Positions 52,567 to 61,191 are shown, counted from the first letter of the stretch. The stretch: 64,000 bases of DNA from an uncultured Oscillospiraceae bacterium (GCA_900547105.1 URFL01000006.1:62001-126000), one strand, 5' to 3'. The notes: generated by a model not told the origin, from the letters alone. Made by a program: numbers and translations.

Positions 52567-53155
52567 GATGTGGGCATCGTCCCCTACGAAAAGCGGGTGG
52601 AAAACGCAGTGTGTTTTCTGTATCTGGCGACGGGTGCAAGGGGGATTGTCGCCGTCCGGCGGATGGCGTTTAAGTGTGCCATTTTCGTTACAATCCCTCC
52701 GTCTTTTTGCTGCGCAAAAATCCACCTCCCTTTGCACAAGGGAGGCTAAGCTCACCGCTGGTTTATGCGTAATTCGCATGGCGGTGTAGGCATCGTCCCC
52801 TACGAAGAAAGCGGAACGATGCCAGAGAAGATTCTTCGCTTCGCTTAGAATGACAAAAAATACGCCGAGCCCCCGCAAGCCTTCCCCTCCGAGGGGAAGG
52901 CTCGATGAGTCTCATCTTCACCGATAGATTGGCGGATTTATCTTAACGGGGAGGCTTGCGCACGCCGCGGATTTACATATAAATTTTATTTTTTGCGCTA
53001 ACCCGACCGGCTCCCTCTGACGAGGGAGCTGTCGAGCGCCAGCGAGACTGAGGGATAGATAAAATTTATCACAATACCGAAACCGCGTAAATTATTCTCT
53101 CCTTCCGTCTTTTTGCTGCGCAAAATCCGCCTCCATCGTCAGAGGGAGACTTGCG
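52567..53155. repeat. Intergenic repeat island 2
   Basis: Almost the whole non-coding gap between the glycosidase and hemolysin III genes is repeats. Family C units (GTGGGCATCGTCCCCTACG) lie at 52567-52597 and 52781-52814. Family A copies lie at 52690-52747 (identical to 30-87), 53009-53058 (reverse, hairpin TCGAGCGCCAGCGAGA) and about 53096-53151. A family B copy is at 52878-52907. A TTCTTCGCTTCGCTTAGAATGACA unit is at 52830-52853. The remaining bases to 53290 show no gene. Confidence 0.75.
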
Positions 53156-53292
53156 CACGCCACGGGTTTTGGTATAGGTTTCGATGCACATGACCTAAAA
53201 TGTTTCATCGAGCCACCCCTACATCCAATAAAGCCCTCTATCGGGTGCAAAAAAAGTATTGTTTGCCGTCGGTTTGCGTCGACAAAAAAGGT

Positions 53293-53321
53293 TTGACATT
53301 TACCGGGGGCTGGTGTATACT
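53293..53321 (+). promoter_or_regulatory. Vegetative promoter of the hemolysin III gene
   Basis: TTGACA (53293-53298), a 17-base spacer and TATACT (53316-53321). An operator-like palindrome follows at once. Confidence 0.9.
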
Positions 53322-53327
53322 TTTACT

Positions 53328-53360
53328 TAGTTTCCAAAACTATATAACTTAGTTTCGAAA
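53328..53360 (+). promoter_or_regulatory. Palindromic operator at the hemolysin III promoter
   Basis: TAGTTTCCAAAACTA (53328-53342) is a 6+6 inverted repeat with three central bases, and a second half-site TTAGTTTCGAAA lies at 53349-53360. The first covers the predicted RNA start. This shape is common for MarR-type repressors. No such regulator lies in the window. Confidence 0.65.
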
Positions 53361-53371
53361 AGGTGATTGTT

Positions 53372-54055
53372 GTGTCGAGAACCAAATTAAAAGATCGAAC
53401 CTTGCCCGACTACACCAAGGGCGAAGAGTTATTCAATATGATCTCCCATATTGTGGGCGGAGCGTTCGCGATTGCGGCGCTGGTGCTGTGCGTCGTCACC
53501 GCCGCCACCAAAGGCTCCGCCTGGGGTGTGGTGGGCGGCGCCATCTACGGTGCGACCATGATTTTGCTGTACACCATGTCCAGCATCTACCACGGGCTGC
53601 GCCCCGTGATGGCGAAAAAGGTGTTCCAGGTCATCGACCACTGCACCATCTACTTTTTGATCGCCGGCACCTATACCCCGATCGTGTTGGCGGCGCTGCG
53701 ACCGCGCCATCCGGTATATGCCTGGGTGATATTCGGCGTGGTCTGGGCGTGCGCCGCGGTGGCGGTCACGCTGACCGCCATTGATCTGAGGCGCTACCGC
53801 GTGTTTTCCATGATTTGCTACCTCGCGATGGGGTGGTGCATCATCCTGTTTATCCGCCCCACGCTGGAGGTGCTGCCCACCAACGGAATCGTGCTGCTGA
53901 TCGCAGGCGGCGTCGCCTACACCGTCGGCGCGATCCTGTACGGGCTGGGCAAGCATCACCGCTATATGCACTCGATCTTCCATTTGTTCGTGTTGGCGGG
54001 CAGTATACTCCACTTTTTCATGATTCTGTTTTATGTGATGCCTGTGAAAGGTTAA
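53372..54055 (+). CDS. Hemolysin III family membrane protein
   Basis: A 227-residue HlyIII/PAQR-type protein with seven membrane helices. H-I-V-G-G near residue 25, S-S-I-Y-H near 67, D-H-C-T-I-Y near 88 and the C-terminal H-S-I-F-H-L-F-V motif are typical. Despite the name, lytic activity is not established for most family members. GTG at 53372 is the probable start, with AAAGG 8 bases upstream. It is a single-gene unit with a strong regulated promoter. Confidence 0.9.
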   Translation: MSRTKLKDRTLPDYTKGEELFNMISHIVGGAFAIAALVLCVVTAATKGSAWGVVGGAIYGATMILLYTMSSIYHGLRPVMAKKVFQVIDHCTIYFLIAGTYTPIVLAALRPRHPVYAWVIFGVVWACAAVAVTLTAIDLRRYRVFSMICYLAMGWCIILFIRPTLEVLPTNGIVLLIAGGVAYTVGAILYGLGKHHRYMHSIFHLFVLAGSILHFFMILFYVMPVKG

Positions 54056-54065
54056 GCACGGTTAG

Positions 54066-54103
54066 CAACCGCTTCCCCAAAAAAGGGAGGCGGTTGTTGT
54101 TTA
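54066..54103 (+). terminator. Terminator after the hemolysin III gene
   Basis: CAACCGC and GCGGTTG with an inner TTCCC/GGGA part form a hairpin followed by TTGTTTATT. Confidence 0.8.
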
Positions 54104-54223
54104 TTCTGCTTCGAACAACGCGGCAAAATAAAATTCGCCACCGATGCGGTGTACTTTATTTTCGCCTTATCCAAATTTTATTACTCGATTTTTCAAATTC
54201 TTGTAGCATTTTCACGAACTGTC

Positions 54224-54232
54224 TGCTATAAT
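54224..54232 (+). promoter_or_regulatory. Extended -10 promoter of the hydrogenase operon
   Basis: TGCTATAAT (extended -10 at 54224-54232). The -35 region has only a weak TTGTAG at 54201-54206 with a 20-base spacer, so the extended element probably carries recognition. Confidence 0.6.
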
Positions 54233-54247
54233 AGGACGGTAATGGTA

Positions 54248-54287
54248 GGCCGCGCCCGGCGCTTCCGGACGCGGCCACTGCTTTTTT
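54248..54287 (+). promoter_or_regulatory. Terminator-like hairpin in the hydrogenase leader
   Basis: GGCCGCG and CGCGGCC form a 7-bp stem with an inner CCGG/CCGG helix, followed after five bases by TTTTTT. It lies between the promoter and the first ribosome site and could attenuate the operon. Confidence 0.45.
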
Positions 54288-54309
54288 GAACAAGGAGGAT
54301 ACGGGTCTT

Positions 54310-54804
54310 ATGCAAAAAAAAATCAGCACCCTCCCTTTTAAGGGGACTGCCGAGCAGGAAAAGCAACTGCGGGAGATCATCGACGCGAACAAGTCGGATC
54401 CCAGTCGACTGATGGGCGTGATGCAGCAAGCGCAGGAGATCTACGGCTATCTGCCGATGGAAGTTCAGCAGATCATTGCCGATGGCATGGGGGTACCGCT
54501 CGAAAAAGTGTATGGCGTGGCTACGTTCTACGCCCAATTCGCTCTGTCGCCCAAAGGACAGTATGACATCTCGGTATGTCTGGGCACCGCCTGCTATGTC
54601 AAAGGGTCGGGCGATATTTTCAACAAATTGAGCGAGCTGCTGGGCATTGGCGCGGACGAATGTTCCGCCGACGGCAAATTCTCGCTGACCGCTTGTCGGT
54701 GCATCGGTGCGTGCGGCTTGGCACCGGTTCTGACGGTGAACGAAGAAGTGTACGGTCGCCTGACGGTGGACGATGTTCCGGCGATCCTTGCCAAATATCA
54801 ATAA
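54310..54804 (+). CDS. hydC: NADH dehydrogenase-like subunit HydC (NuoE-like)
   Basis: A 164-residue thioredoxin-like [2Fe-2S] protein with ligands Cys90, Cys95, Cys131 and Cys135. It is the small subunit of bifurcating or confurcating [FeFe] hydrogenases (HydABC). AAGGAGG is 11 bases before ATG 54310; an upstream TTG at 54286 was rejected as it precedes the ribosome site. It is the first gene of a five-gene operon with a HATPase protein, a small [2Fe-2S] protein, hydB and hydA. Confidence 0.93.
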   Translation: MQKKISTLPFKGTAEQEKQLREIIDANKSDPSRLMGVMQQAQEIYGYLPMEVQQIIADGMGVPLEKVYGVATFYAQFALSPKGQYDISVCLGTACYVKGSGDIFNKLSELLGIGADECSADGKFSLTACRCIGACGLAPVLTVNEEVYGRLTVDDVPAILAKYQ

Positions 54805-54807
54805 ACC

Positions 54808-55356
54808 GTGCGCGAGCTATCGCTGAACATACTGGATATCGCGCAAAACTCCATCACCGCGGGGGCGACGCTGATCGCCATTCGGGTGGCGGAGGATACC
54901 GCCGCCGACCGGCTGACCATTGCGGTGCAGGACGACGGCAAAGGGATGACCGCCGAGCAGGTGGCGCGGGTCATGGATCCGTTTTACACCACCCGCACCA
55001 CCCGCAAAGTCGGGATGGGCATCCCGCTGTTCCGCATGGCGGCGCAGCAAACCGGCGGCGATCTGTCGATCGACTCCACCCCCGGCGCGGGCACCACGGT
55101 GACAGCCACCTTTGGGTTGTCCCACATTGACCGGATGCCGCTCGGGGATATGACCGACACCATGGTCACGCTCATCCGGCTGAATCCCCATTTGGATTTC
55201 GTCTATACCCAGTCGGCAGACGACCGTTCGTTCCGGCTGGACACCCGCGAGCTGCGCGGGGTGCTGGACGAAGTACCGCTGGACACTCCGGATGTGCTGA
55301 ACTGGATCAGCGACTATTTGAAACAAGGTCTGGCCACGCTGAACAGCCAGGCATAA
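54808..55356 (+). CDS. HATPase domain protein of the hydrogenase operon
   Basis: A 182-residue protein with a GHKL ATP-binding domain. The N-box N-I-L-D-I-A-Q-N-S near residue 7, G1 box D-D-G-K-G-M near 42, F box D-P-F-Y-T-T and G2 box G-M-G-I-P-L are visible. There is no phospho-acceptor His domain, so it is not a complete sensor kinase. The start is GTG 3 bases after hydC. Such proteins are commonly found inside hydABC operons of Clostridia and Thermotogae relatives; their function is not settled. Confidence 0.85.
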   Translation: MRELSLNILDIAQNSITAGATLIAIRVAEDTAADRLTIAVQDDGKGMTAEQVARVMDPFYTTRTTRKVGMGIPLFRMAAQQTGGDLSIDSTPGAGTTVTATFGLSHIDRMPLGDMTDTMVTLIRLNPHLDFVYTQSADDRSFRLDTRELRGVLDEVPLDTPDVLNWISDYLKQGLATLNSQA

Positions 55357-55384
55357 TACTCCCATGATATAAGGAGGCAACAAC

Positions 55385-55756
55385 ATGAAATCTTTAGCGG
55401 AATTGCAAGCGATCCGCGATAAAGCGCGGGAAAATATCACGCTGCGCAACGGCCAGCACGAAGGCATTCGTGTGGTCGTGGGCATGGCGACCTGCGGCAT
55501 TGCCGCCGGCGCGCGCCCGGTGCTGAACGCCTTTGTGGAAGAAACCGCCAAGCGGCATCTCGACAATGTGGCGGTCACCCAAACCGGCTGCATCGGCATG
55601 TGCCAGTTTGAGCCGATCGTCGAAGTGCTGGTTCCCGGCAAAGAAAAGGTCACCTATGGCAAAGTCACCCCCGACAAGGTGGCGCGCATTGTGACCGATC
55701 ATCTGGTAAACGGCAACCCGGTGGCGGAATACACCATCGGCCAGTTGCTGAAGTAA
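55385..55756 (+). CDS. [2Fe-2S] thioredoxin-like ferredoxin of the hydrogenase operon
   Basis: A 123-residue [2Fe-2S] thioredoxin-fold protein. Cysteines in A-T-C-G-I-A-A-G near residue 36 and T-G-C-I-G-M-C near 75 would bind the cluster. The final part resembles the N-terminal domain of HydB. Similar genes sit between the HATPase and hydB genes in clostridial hydrogenase operons. AGGAGG lies 7-8 bases before the ATG. Confidence 0.88.
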   Translation: MKSLAELQAIRDKARENITLRNGQHEGIRVVVGMATCGIAAGARPVLNAFVEETAKRHLDNVAVTQTGCIGMCQFEPIVEVLVPGKEKVTYGKVTPDKVARIVTDHLVNGNPVAEYTIGQLLK

Positions 55757-55771
55757 GCAGGAGGTGTAAGG

Positions 55772-57559
55772 ATGTATCGATCTCATGTGTTGGTCTGCGG
55801 CGGTACCGGATGTACCTCCTCCAACAGTCAGAAAATCATTGAAAGCCTGAACGAAGAAATTCAAAAACAGGGGCTGGAAAACGAAGTCAAGGTCGTGCGC
55901 ACCGGTTGTTTCGGTCTGTGCGCCCTCGGCCCCATCATGATCGTCTATCCCGAAGGGTGCTTCTATTCACGGGTCGCGGTGGAGGATATCCCCGAAATCG
56001 TGTCGGAGCATCTGCTGAAAGGGCGCATCGTCACCCGTTTGCTGTATGATGAAACAGTGGGTCAGGACGAGATCAAAGCGCTGAACGAAACCGATTTTTA
56101 CAAAAAACAGGTGCGGGTGGCGCTGCGCAACTGCGGCGTGATCAACCCCGAATCGCTGGAAGAATACATTGCCTACGACGGCTATCAGGCGCTGGGCAAA
56201 TGTCTGACCGAATACACCCCGGAGCAGGTCATCCAGATCGTGACCGATTCCGGCTTGCGCGGACGCGGCGGCGGCGGTTTCCCCACCGGACGCAAATGGG
56301 CGCTGACCGCCCCCAACAAAGCGCCGCAAAAATATGTGGTCTGCAACGCGGACGAGGGTGACCCCGGCGCGTTTATGGATCGCTCGGTGCTGGAAGGCGA
56401 TCCCCATTGCCTGATCGAGGCGATGGCGATCGCGGGTTACGCCATCGGCGCGACCAAGGGCTTTGTGTATGTGCGGGCGGAGTATCCCATCGCGGTGCGC
56501 CGTTTGCAGATCGCAATCGACGAAGCGCGCGCCGAGGGCTTGCTGGGCAAGGATATTCTCGGCACCGGCTTTGAATTTGATATGGAGATCCGGCTGGGCG
56601 CGGGCGCGTTCGTCTGCGGCGAAGAAACCGCGCTGATGACCTCCATCGAAGGCAACCGCGGCGAGCCGCGTCCCCGCCCGCCCTATCCGGCGGTCAAGGG
56701 TCTGTTTGGCTGCCCCACCGTGGAAAACAACGTGGAAACCTTCGCCAACATTCCCCAGATCATTTTGAAAGGCGCGGATTGGTTCGCTTCGATGGGCACC
56801 GAAAAGTCCAAGGGCACCAAGGTGTTCGCGCTGGGCGGCAAAATCAAACATACCGGTCTGGTGGAGATCCCGATGGGCACCACCCTGCGCGAGATCGTGG
56901 AAGAGATCGGCGGCGGTATTCCGAACGGCAAAAAATTCAAAGCGGCGCAGACCGGCGGTCCCTCCGGCGGCTGTATCCCCGCTCACCTGATCGACACCCC
57001 CATCGACTACGACAACCTGATCTCCATCGGGTGTATGATGGGCTCCGGCGGTTTGATCGTCATGGACGAGGACACCTGTATGGTGGACATCGCCAAATTC
57101 TTCCTGGAGTTTACGGTGGACGAATCCTGCGGCAAATGTACCCCCTGCCGCGTCGGCACCAAACGGCTGCTGGAAAAGCTGGATAAGATCACCAAGGGCA
57201 ACGGCACGATGGAGGACATCGACGAGCTGGAAAGCCTGTGCTACTACATCAAAGAAAACTCGCTGTGCGGTCTGGGTCAAACGGCTCCCAACCCGGTGCT
57301 GTCCACGCTGCACTTCTTCCGCGACGAATATATCGCGCATGTGAAAGACAAAACCTGCCCCGCCGGCGTGTGCAAATCGCTGGTGCATTACGAGATCGAC
57401 CCCGACAAGTGCAAAGGCTGTACTGCCTGCGCCCGTGTATGTCCGGTGGGCGCGATCGACGGTCAGGTGCGTCAGGCACACACCATTGATGTGTCGGCGT
57501 GTATCAAGTGCGGCGCTTGCTTCGAGAAATGCCGCTTTGGCGCGATTGAGAAGAAATAA
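55772..57559 (+). CDS. hydB: NADH-binding subunit HydB (NuoF-like)
   Basis: A 595-residue flavoprotein, the NAD(H)-oxidising subunit of the electron-bifurcating hydrogenase. Residues 1-100 form a [2Fe-2S] thioredoxin-like domain (C-G-G-T-G-C and T-G-C-F-G-L-C). The FMN/NADH domain has G-L-R-G-R-G-G-G-G-F-P-T-G near 168, and the S-C-G-K-C-T-P-C-R motif near 453 binds a [4Fe-4S] cluster. A C-terminal double [4Fe-4S] ferredoxin domain carries C-K-G-C-T-A-C-A-R-V-C-P and C-I-K-C-G-A-C-F-E-K-C. It lies 15 bases after the small ferredoxin gene and 18 bases before hydA. Confidence 0.96.
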   Translation: MYRSHVLVCGGTGCTSSNSQKIIESLNEEIQKQGLENEVKVVRTGCFGLCALGPIMIVYPEGCFYSRVAVEDIPEIVSEHLLKGRIVTRLLYDETVGQDEIKALNETDFYKKQVRVALRNCGVINPESLEEYIAYDGYQALGKCLTEYTPEQVIQIVTDSGLRGRGGGGFPTGRKWALTAPNKAPQKYVVCNADEGDPGAFMDRSVLEGDPHCLIEAMAIAGYAIGATKGFVYVRAEYPIAVRRLQIAIDEARAEGLLGKDILGTGFEFDMEIRLGAGAFVCGEETALMTSIEGNRGEPRPRPPYPAVKGLFGCPTVENNVETFANIPQIILKGADWFASMGTEKSKGTKVFALGGKIKHTGLVEIPMGTTLREIVEEIGGGIPNGKKFKAAQTGGPSGGCIPAHLIDTPIDYDNLISIGCMMGSGGLIVMDEDTCMVDIAKFFLEFTVDESCGKCTPCRVGTKRLLEKLDKITKGNGTMEDIDELESLCYYIKENSLCGLGQTAPNPVLSTLHFFRDEYIAHVKDKTCPAGVCKSLVHYEIDPDKCKGCTACARVCPVGAIDGQVRQAHTIDVSACIKCGACFEKCRFGAIEKK

Positions 57560-57577
57560 GAAAGGAGTGCGCTGTCA

Positions 57578-59323
57578 ATGGATATGGTCAATGTAAAAAT
57601 CAATGGCATCGCCGTCAGCGTGCCCAAAGGCTCCACGATTTTGGAGGCTGCCCGCTATGCCGGGGTGGAAATTCCCACCCTTTGCTATCTGAAAGAGATC
57701 AACGAGATCGGCGCTTGCCGCATCTGCGTGGTGGAAGCCACCGGTGCGCGCGGTCTGGTGACCGCTTGCGTGTATCCCGTTTCCGAGGGGATGGAAGTGC
57801 GCACCAACACCGAAAAGGTGCAAAAGGCGCGCCGCACCACGCTGGAGCTGATCCTCTCCACCCACGAGAAAAAATGCCTGTCCTGCGTGCGGTCCGGCGA
57901 TTGCGAGCTGCAAAAGCTGTGCCGTGACTACGGCGTGGAGGATACCGGTCGCTACGACGGCTTCCGCCCGAAATATGAGCTGGACACCAGCACCGCGCAT
58001 CTGGTGCGCGACAACAACAAATGCATTCTGTGCCGCCGCTGCGTGGCTGCCTGCAAACAGCAGTATGTGTCGGTAATCGGCGCGAACGACCGCGGTATCG
58101 ACACCCACATCGGCACCCCGTTTGAAAAACAGCTGGCGGATGTGCCGTGCGTGTCCTGCGGCCAGTGCATCGTGGTATGTCCCACCGGCGCGCTGACCGA
58201 AAAAGACGAAACCGCCCCCGTGTGGGAGGCGCTGTCCGACCCGAACAAGCATGTGGTGGTGCAGCCCGCGCCGTCGGTGCGCGCCACGCTGGGCGAATGC
58301 TTCGGCATGCCGATCGGCACCAATGTCGAGGGCAAAATGGTCGCGGCGCTGCGGCGGCTGGGCTTTGACAAGGTGTTCGACACCGATTTCGGCGCCGACC
58401 TCACCATTGTCGAGGAAGCCAACGAGTTTGTCGGTCGAGTGAAAAACGGCGGTGTGCTGCCGATGATCACCTCCTGCTCGCCCGGATGGGTCAAATTTGC
58501 CGAGTATTATTACCCGGATCAGCTGGATCACCTGTCCAGCTGCAAATCGCCCCAGCAGATGACCGGTGCGATCATCAAAACCTACTATGCGGACAAAATG
58601 GGCATCGACCCCGCCGACATTGTGGTGGTGAGCGTGATGCCCTGCACCGCGAAGAAATTTGAAACCGGCCGCGACGACCAAAGCGCGGCGGGGGTGCCGG
58701 ATGTGGATTATGCGCTGACCACCCGCGAGCTGGCGCGTATGATCGACCGCGCGGGCATCACCTTCCAAAGCCTGCCGGACGAAGAATTTGACAACCCGCT
58801 GGGCGAAGACACCGGCGCGGCGGTCATTTTCGGCGCCACCGGCGGCGTGATGGAAGCGGCGCTGCGCACCGCCAACGACTGGCTGACCGGCGAGGACAAC
58901 CAGCAGGTGGAATTCCACGAAGTGCGCGGCACCGACGGCTTGAAAGAAGCCACCTACAACATCGGCGGCCTGGAGGTCAAGGTGGCGGTCGCCAGCGGTA
59001 TCGCCAGCGCCAACGCGGTGATGACCCAGATCAAAGACGGTACCGCGCCGTGGCACTTTGTCGAGATCATGTGTTGCCCGGGCGGCTGCGTCAACGGCGG
59101 CGGTCAGCCCATCCAGCCCGCCTCGGTGCGCAACACAGTGGATCTGAAAACGCTGCGCGCCAAAGCGCTGTACGATCAGGATGCCGGCATGGCGCTGCGC
59201 AAATCGCACCAATCCCCCGCGGTGCAGCAGCTGTACGCCGACTATCTGACCGACGGCTTCGGCGGCGAAAAAGCCCACCACATTCTGCACACCACCTACA
59301 CCGCCCGCAAGAAATACAACTGA
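57578..59323 (+). CDS. hydA: [FeFe] hydrogenase catalytic subunit HydA
   Basis: A 581-residue hydrogenase. The N-terminal [2Fe-2S] domain uses Cys36, 47, 50 and 64, a His-ligated cluster uses His96, Cys100, 103 and 109, and two [4Fe-4S] clusters use the C-I-L-C-R-R-C run at 149-159 and the C-V-S-C-G-Q-C run at 191-201. The H-cluster ligands are Cys300 (T-S-C-S-P-G-W), Cys355 (M-P-C-T-A-K-K), Cys500 and Cys504 (C-P-G-G-C). The residue after Cys300 is Ser301, not the Cys that relays protons in clostridial CpI, and an extra Cys499 precedes Cys500. With HydB and HydC it would couple NADH and reduced ferredoxin to hydrogen. The maturases HydE, HydF and HydG are not in this window. Confidence 0.96.
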   Translation: MDMVNVKINGIAVSVPKGSTILEAARYAGVEIPTLCYLKEINEIGACRICVVEATGARGLVTACVYPVSEGMEVRTNTEKVQKARRTTLELILSTHEKKCLSCVRSGDCELQKLCRDYGVEDTGRYDGFRPKYELDTSTAHLVRDNNKCILCRRCVAACKQQYVSVIGANDRGIDTHIGTPFEKQLADVPCVSCGQCIVVCPTGALTEKDETAPVWEALSDPNKHVVVQPAPSVRATLGECFGMPIGTNVEGKMVAALRRLGFDKVFDTDFGADLTIVEEANEFVGRVKNGGVLPMITSCSPGWVKFAEYYYPDQLDHLSSCKSPQQMTGAIIKTYYADKMGIDPADIVVVSVMPCTAKKFETGRDDQSAAGVPDVDYALTTRELARMIDRAGITFQSLPDEEFDNPLGEDTGAAVIFGATGGVMEAALRTANDWLTGEDNQQVEFHEVRGTDGLKEATYNIGGLEVKVAVASGIASANAVMTQIKDGTAPWHFVEIMCCPGGCVNGGGQPIQPASVRNTVDLKTLRAKALYDQDAGMALRKSHQSPAVQQLYADYLTDGFGGEKAHHILHTTYTARKKYN

Positions 59324-59338
59324 TTGCGAACAGAAAAA

Positions 59339-59384
59339 AACCGCCCTGCGGCACCGGATATCCGGCACCGCAGGGCGGTTTTCG
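59339..59384. terminator. Bidirectional terminator between hydA and the solute-binding protein gene
   Basis: AACCGCCCTGCGG and CCGCAGGGCGGTT form a 13-bp stem with a nested inner stem, with A/T runs on both sides. Confidence 0.9.
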
Positions 59385-59401
59385 TATCGGTATAAATGGT
59401 T

Positions 59402-60988
59402 TTACAAACTGGCGAGCTTCCGTTCGGCCTCATCCTGCACTTGCTTTACCCGCGCCGCAGGCTTGTTGGAAATATTATCAAACAAGTAATGCAGCGTCAT
59501 TATACCGCCGCTGCCCATGTCGCGATAAACATCCACCCAGCTATCGGTATCGGTTATCGACAGCGACCGCCGCACCACATCCGTCATCGGCAGATCGGTA
59601 TCGGAGTTCGTTACACTGACGGTTTTCAGCTGGGCACCCATGGCGTTTACCAACGCTTTGGCTTTTTCCAGCCGTTTGCCGGTGATACCCGCCGGAATGC
59701 TCCATCCGCCGTCCACTGTCCGCGGCAGCGGCCAGTCAATGCGCGTTCCCACATACGACGCGTTTTTGTCCGCCTTGGGATAAGGCACCATGCCCCATCC
59801 GCCCTTGGTACCGGACAGCTTATCGCGGTTGCCCAGCGTCCACGCCAAAAACAGCGCACGGCCATCTTTGAACATATCAACGGCATCGTTACGGCTATTT
59901 GTGCCCTTATCCGAGTTAAACACGCTGGTGTCCTGCAGCAACCATATCTGCATCTGGGTCATCGACGCAATATTGTGGGCATCGCCCATCGCATATGCCA
60001 GATTTTGGTTTTTATCCCACTTGGTAAATTGACCGCCGTCCGCCTTAAACAGCGTATAGGTAAGCGTTCCCCGCATATCCACACCGGTAAAGCCGAACTG
60101 GTCCTTTTTCGTCATACCGGGGTGCCCGTCAATGTCTTTGGTGATAGCGCTGCTCATCTTGCGCATGGCGGTAAACGTCCATGTGCCGTCTTTCACCATC
60201 TTGTACAGCGCGTCCTCGTTGGAGCTCGCCTGTTTCAGCAGCGTCTTGTTGAAAAACAGCACCTGCACATCCTTCAGATCCGCGTTGCTCACGGTCGCAT
60301 ATGCCGCCGGAAATACCGCCAGCTTCTTGTGATTCCGTGTAATGGTCAGCGACCATTTTTGATTTTCCATCGTGCCCAGATCCTGCAGCGCGCTGCCCAT
60401 CCGATACTGCGTCCGTGCGTCCGCGTTGACAATGTCGGCGATTGCGCTGCCCGCCTTGTTGGCTTTCAGACACGCGGTGACCAGATCGTCCTCGCTATAC
60501 CGTTTCAGCTGGATTTTCACGCCTTTGTCTTGTTCCACCTTATTCAATTTTTGGTGCACATCGCGGTTGGTGCTGCTCTTGGATGCATCCAGCGCCAGCC
60601 AGCTTTTGTCGGTGCCCGCCACCGTGATAACATCGTCGGGATGGGTCGTCGGCAATCCGGCGGTGTTGCGGACAGTTGTTTTCCCTTGATTTCGGCTCGC
60701 CTGCGTCGCGGAAGATCGATCGTTGTCCGGTTGTCTGACGGAGGAATTGGCTCTGGTGGCAGAGGTTTTACCATGGGTCTGCTTTTGATCGTCGCCGGTC
60801 GCTTTGCCGCCGGTTTGGCTGGCCGTCGTCTCCGATGGCGATGACGCATCGGTCAGCGCCGCCCCGGTCGTGGTTGTGGTCGCCCCGCTCGCCTGCCCGC
60901 CGTTTACCGGCTGGCTTTGTGCCGCGCAGCTGCTGAGCAGCAAACACGCCGCCAAACAAAGCGACATTTTTCGCACACTATTTTTCAT
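59402..60988 (-). CDS. Extracellular solute-binding lipoprotein (ABC type)
   Basis: A 528-residue lipoprotein with the lipobox L-L-S-S-C (Cys20). A Thr/Ser/Gln/Lys-rich linker covers about 22-115. The rest is like the sugar- and peptide-binding family 1 fold, including F-F-N-K-T-L-L near residue 245, G-R-A-L-F-L-A-W near 380 and G-W-G-M-V-P-Y-P near 400. Start 60988 was chosen because GGGAGGG lies 7 bases before it and the lipobox follows; a longer start at 61090 was rejected. No permease or ATPase gene is adjacent, so the protein is an orphan or has sensor-like use. Its promoter is at 61029-61057. Confidence 0.82.
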   Translation of the reverse strand: MKNSVRKMSLCLAACLLLSSCAAQSQPVNGGQASGATTTTTGAALTDASSPSETTASQTGGKATGDDQKQTHGKTSATRANSSVRQPDNDRSSATQASRNQGKTTVRNTAGLPTTHPDDVITVAGTDKSWLALDASKSSTNRDVHQKLNKVEQDKGVKIQLKRYSEDDLVTACLKANKAGSAIADIVNADARTQYRMGSALQDLGTMENQKWSLTITRNHKKLAVFPAAYATVSNADLKDVQVLFFNKTLLKQASSNEDALYKMVKDGTWTFTAMRKMSSAITKDIDGHPGMTKKDQFGFTGVDMRGTLTYTLFKADGGQFTKWDKNQNLAYAMGDAHNIASMTQMQIWLLQDTSVFNSDKGTNSRNDAVDMFKDGRALFLAWTLGNRDKLSGTKGGWGMVPYPKADKNASYVGTRIDWPLPRTVDGGWSIPAGITGKRLEKAKALVNAMGAQLKTVSVTNSDTDLPMTDVVRRSLSITDTDSWVDVYRDMGSGGIMTLHYLFDNISNKPAARVKQVQDEAERKLASL

Positions 60989-61028
60989 ACACGCGCCCTC
61001 CCTTTTTTGACTCTTTTTTCTTACCTTC

Positions 61029-61057
61029 ATCATAGCCGACTCTCCACACTTTGTCAA
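61029..61057 (-). promoter_or_regulatory. Vegetative promoter of the solute-binding lipoprotein gene
   Basis: TTGACA (61057-61052), a 17-base spacer and TATGAT (61034-61029) on the minus strand, preceded by GGC. Confidence 0.85.
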
Positions 61058-61128
61058 CATTTTTCTTGCAAATGTGTAAAAAGCTCTCATCCTTTCCCTT
61101 TTTTCGCCCCCTCTCCCCCGCGCGCGGT

Positions 61129-61157
61129 TTGACTTCCCCCCTGTTTTGTGCGATAAT
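61129..61157 (+). promoter_or_regulatory. Promoter of the MATE exporter gene
   Basis: TTGACT (61129-61134), a 17-base spacer and GATAAT (61152-61157). It is 35 bases upstream of the ATG. Confidence 0.8.
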
Positions 61158-61191
61158 GGGGAACGCTACTATATACAGGGAGGCTGTTCCT

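Noticed and set aside
52216..52878. A 220-codon minus-strand ORF in repeat island 2
   Set aside because: It is a translation of repeat units and the 3' end of the glycosidase gene; it has no family features and contains the common F-V-I-L-S-E-A-K-N-L artefact of an intergenic repeat.
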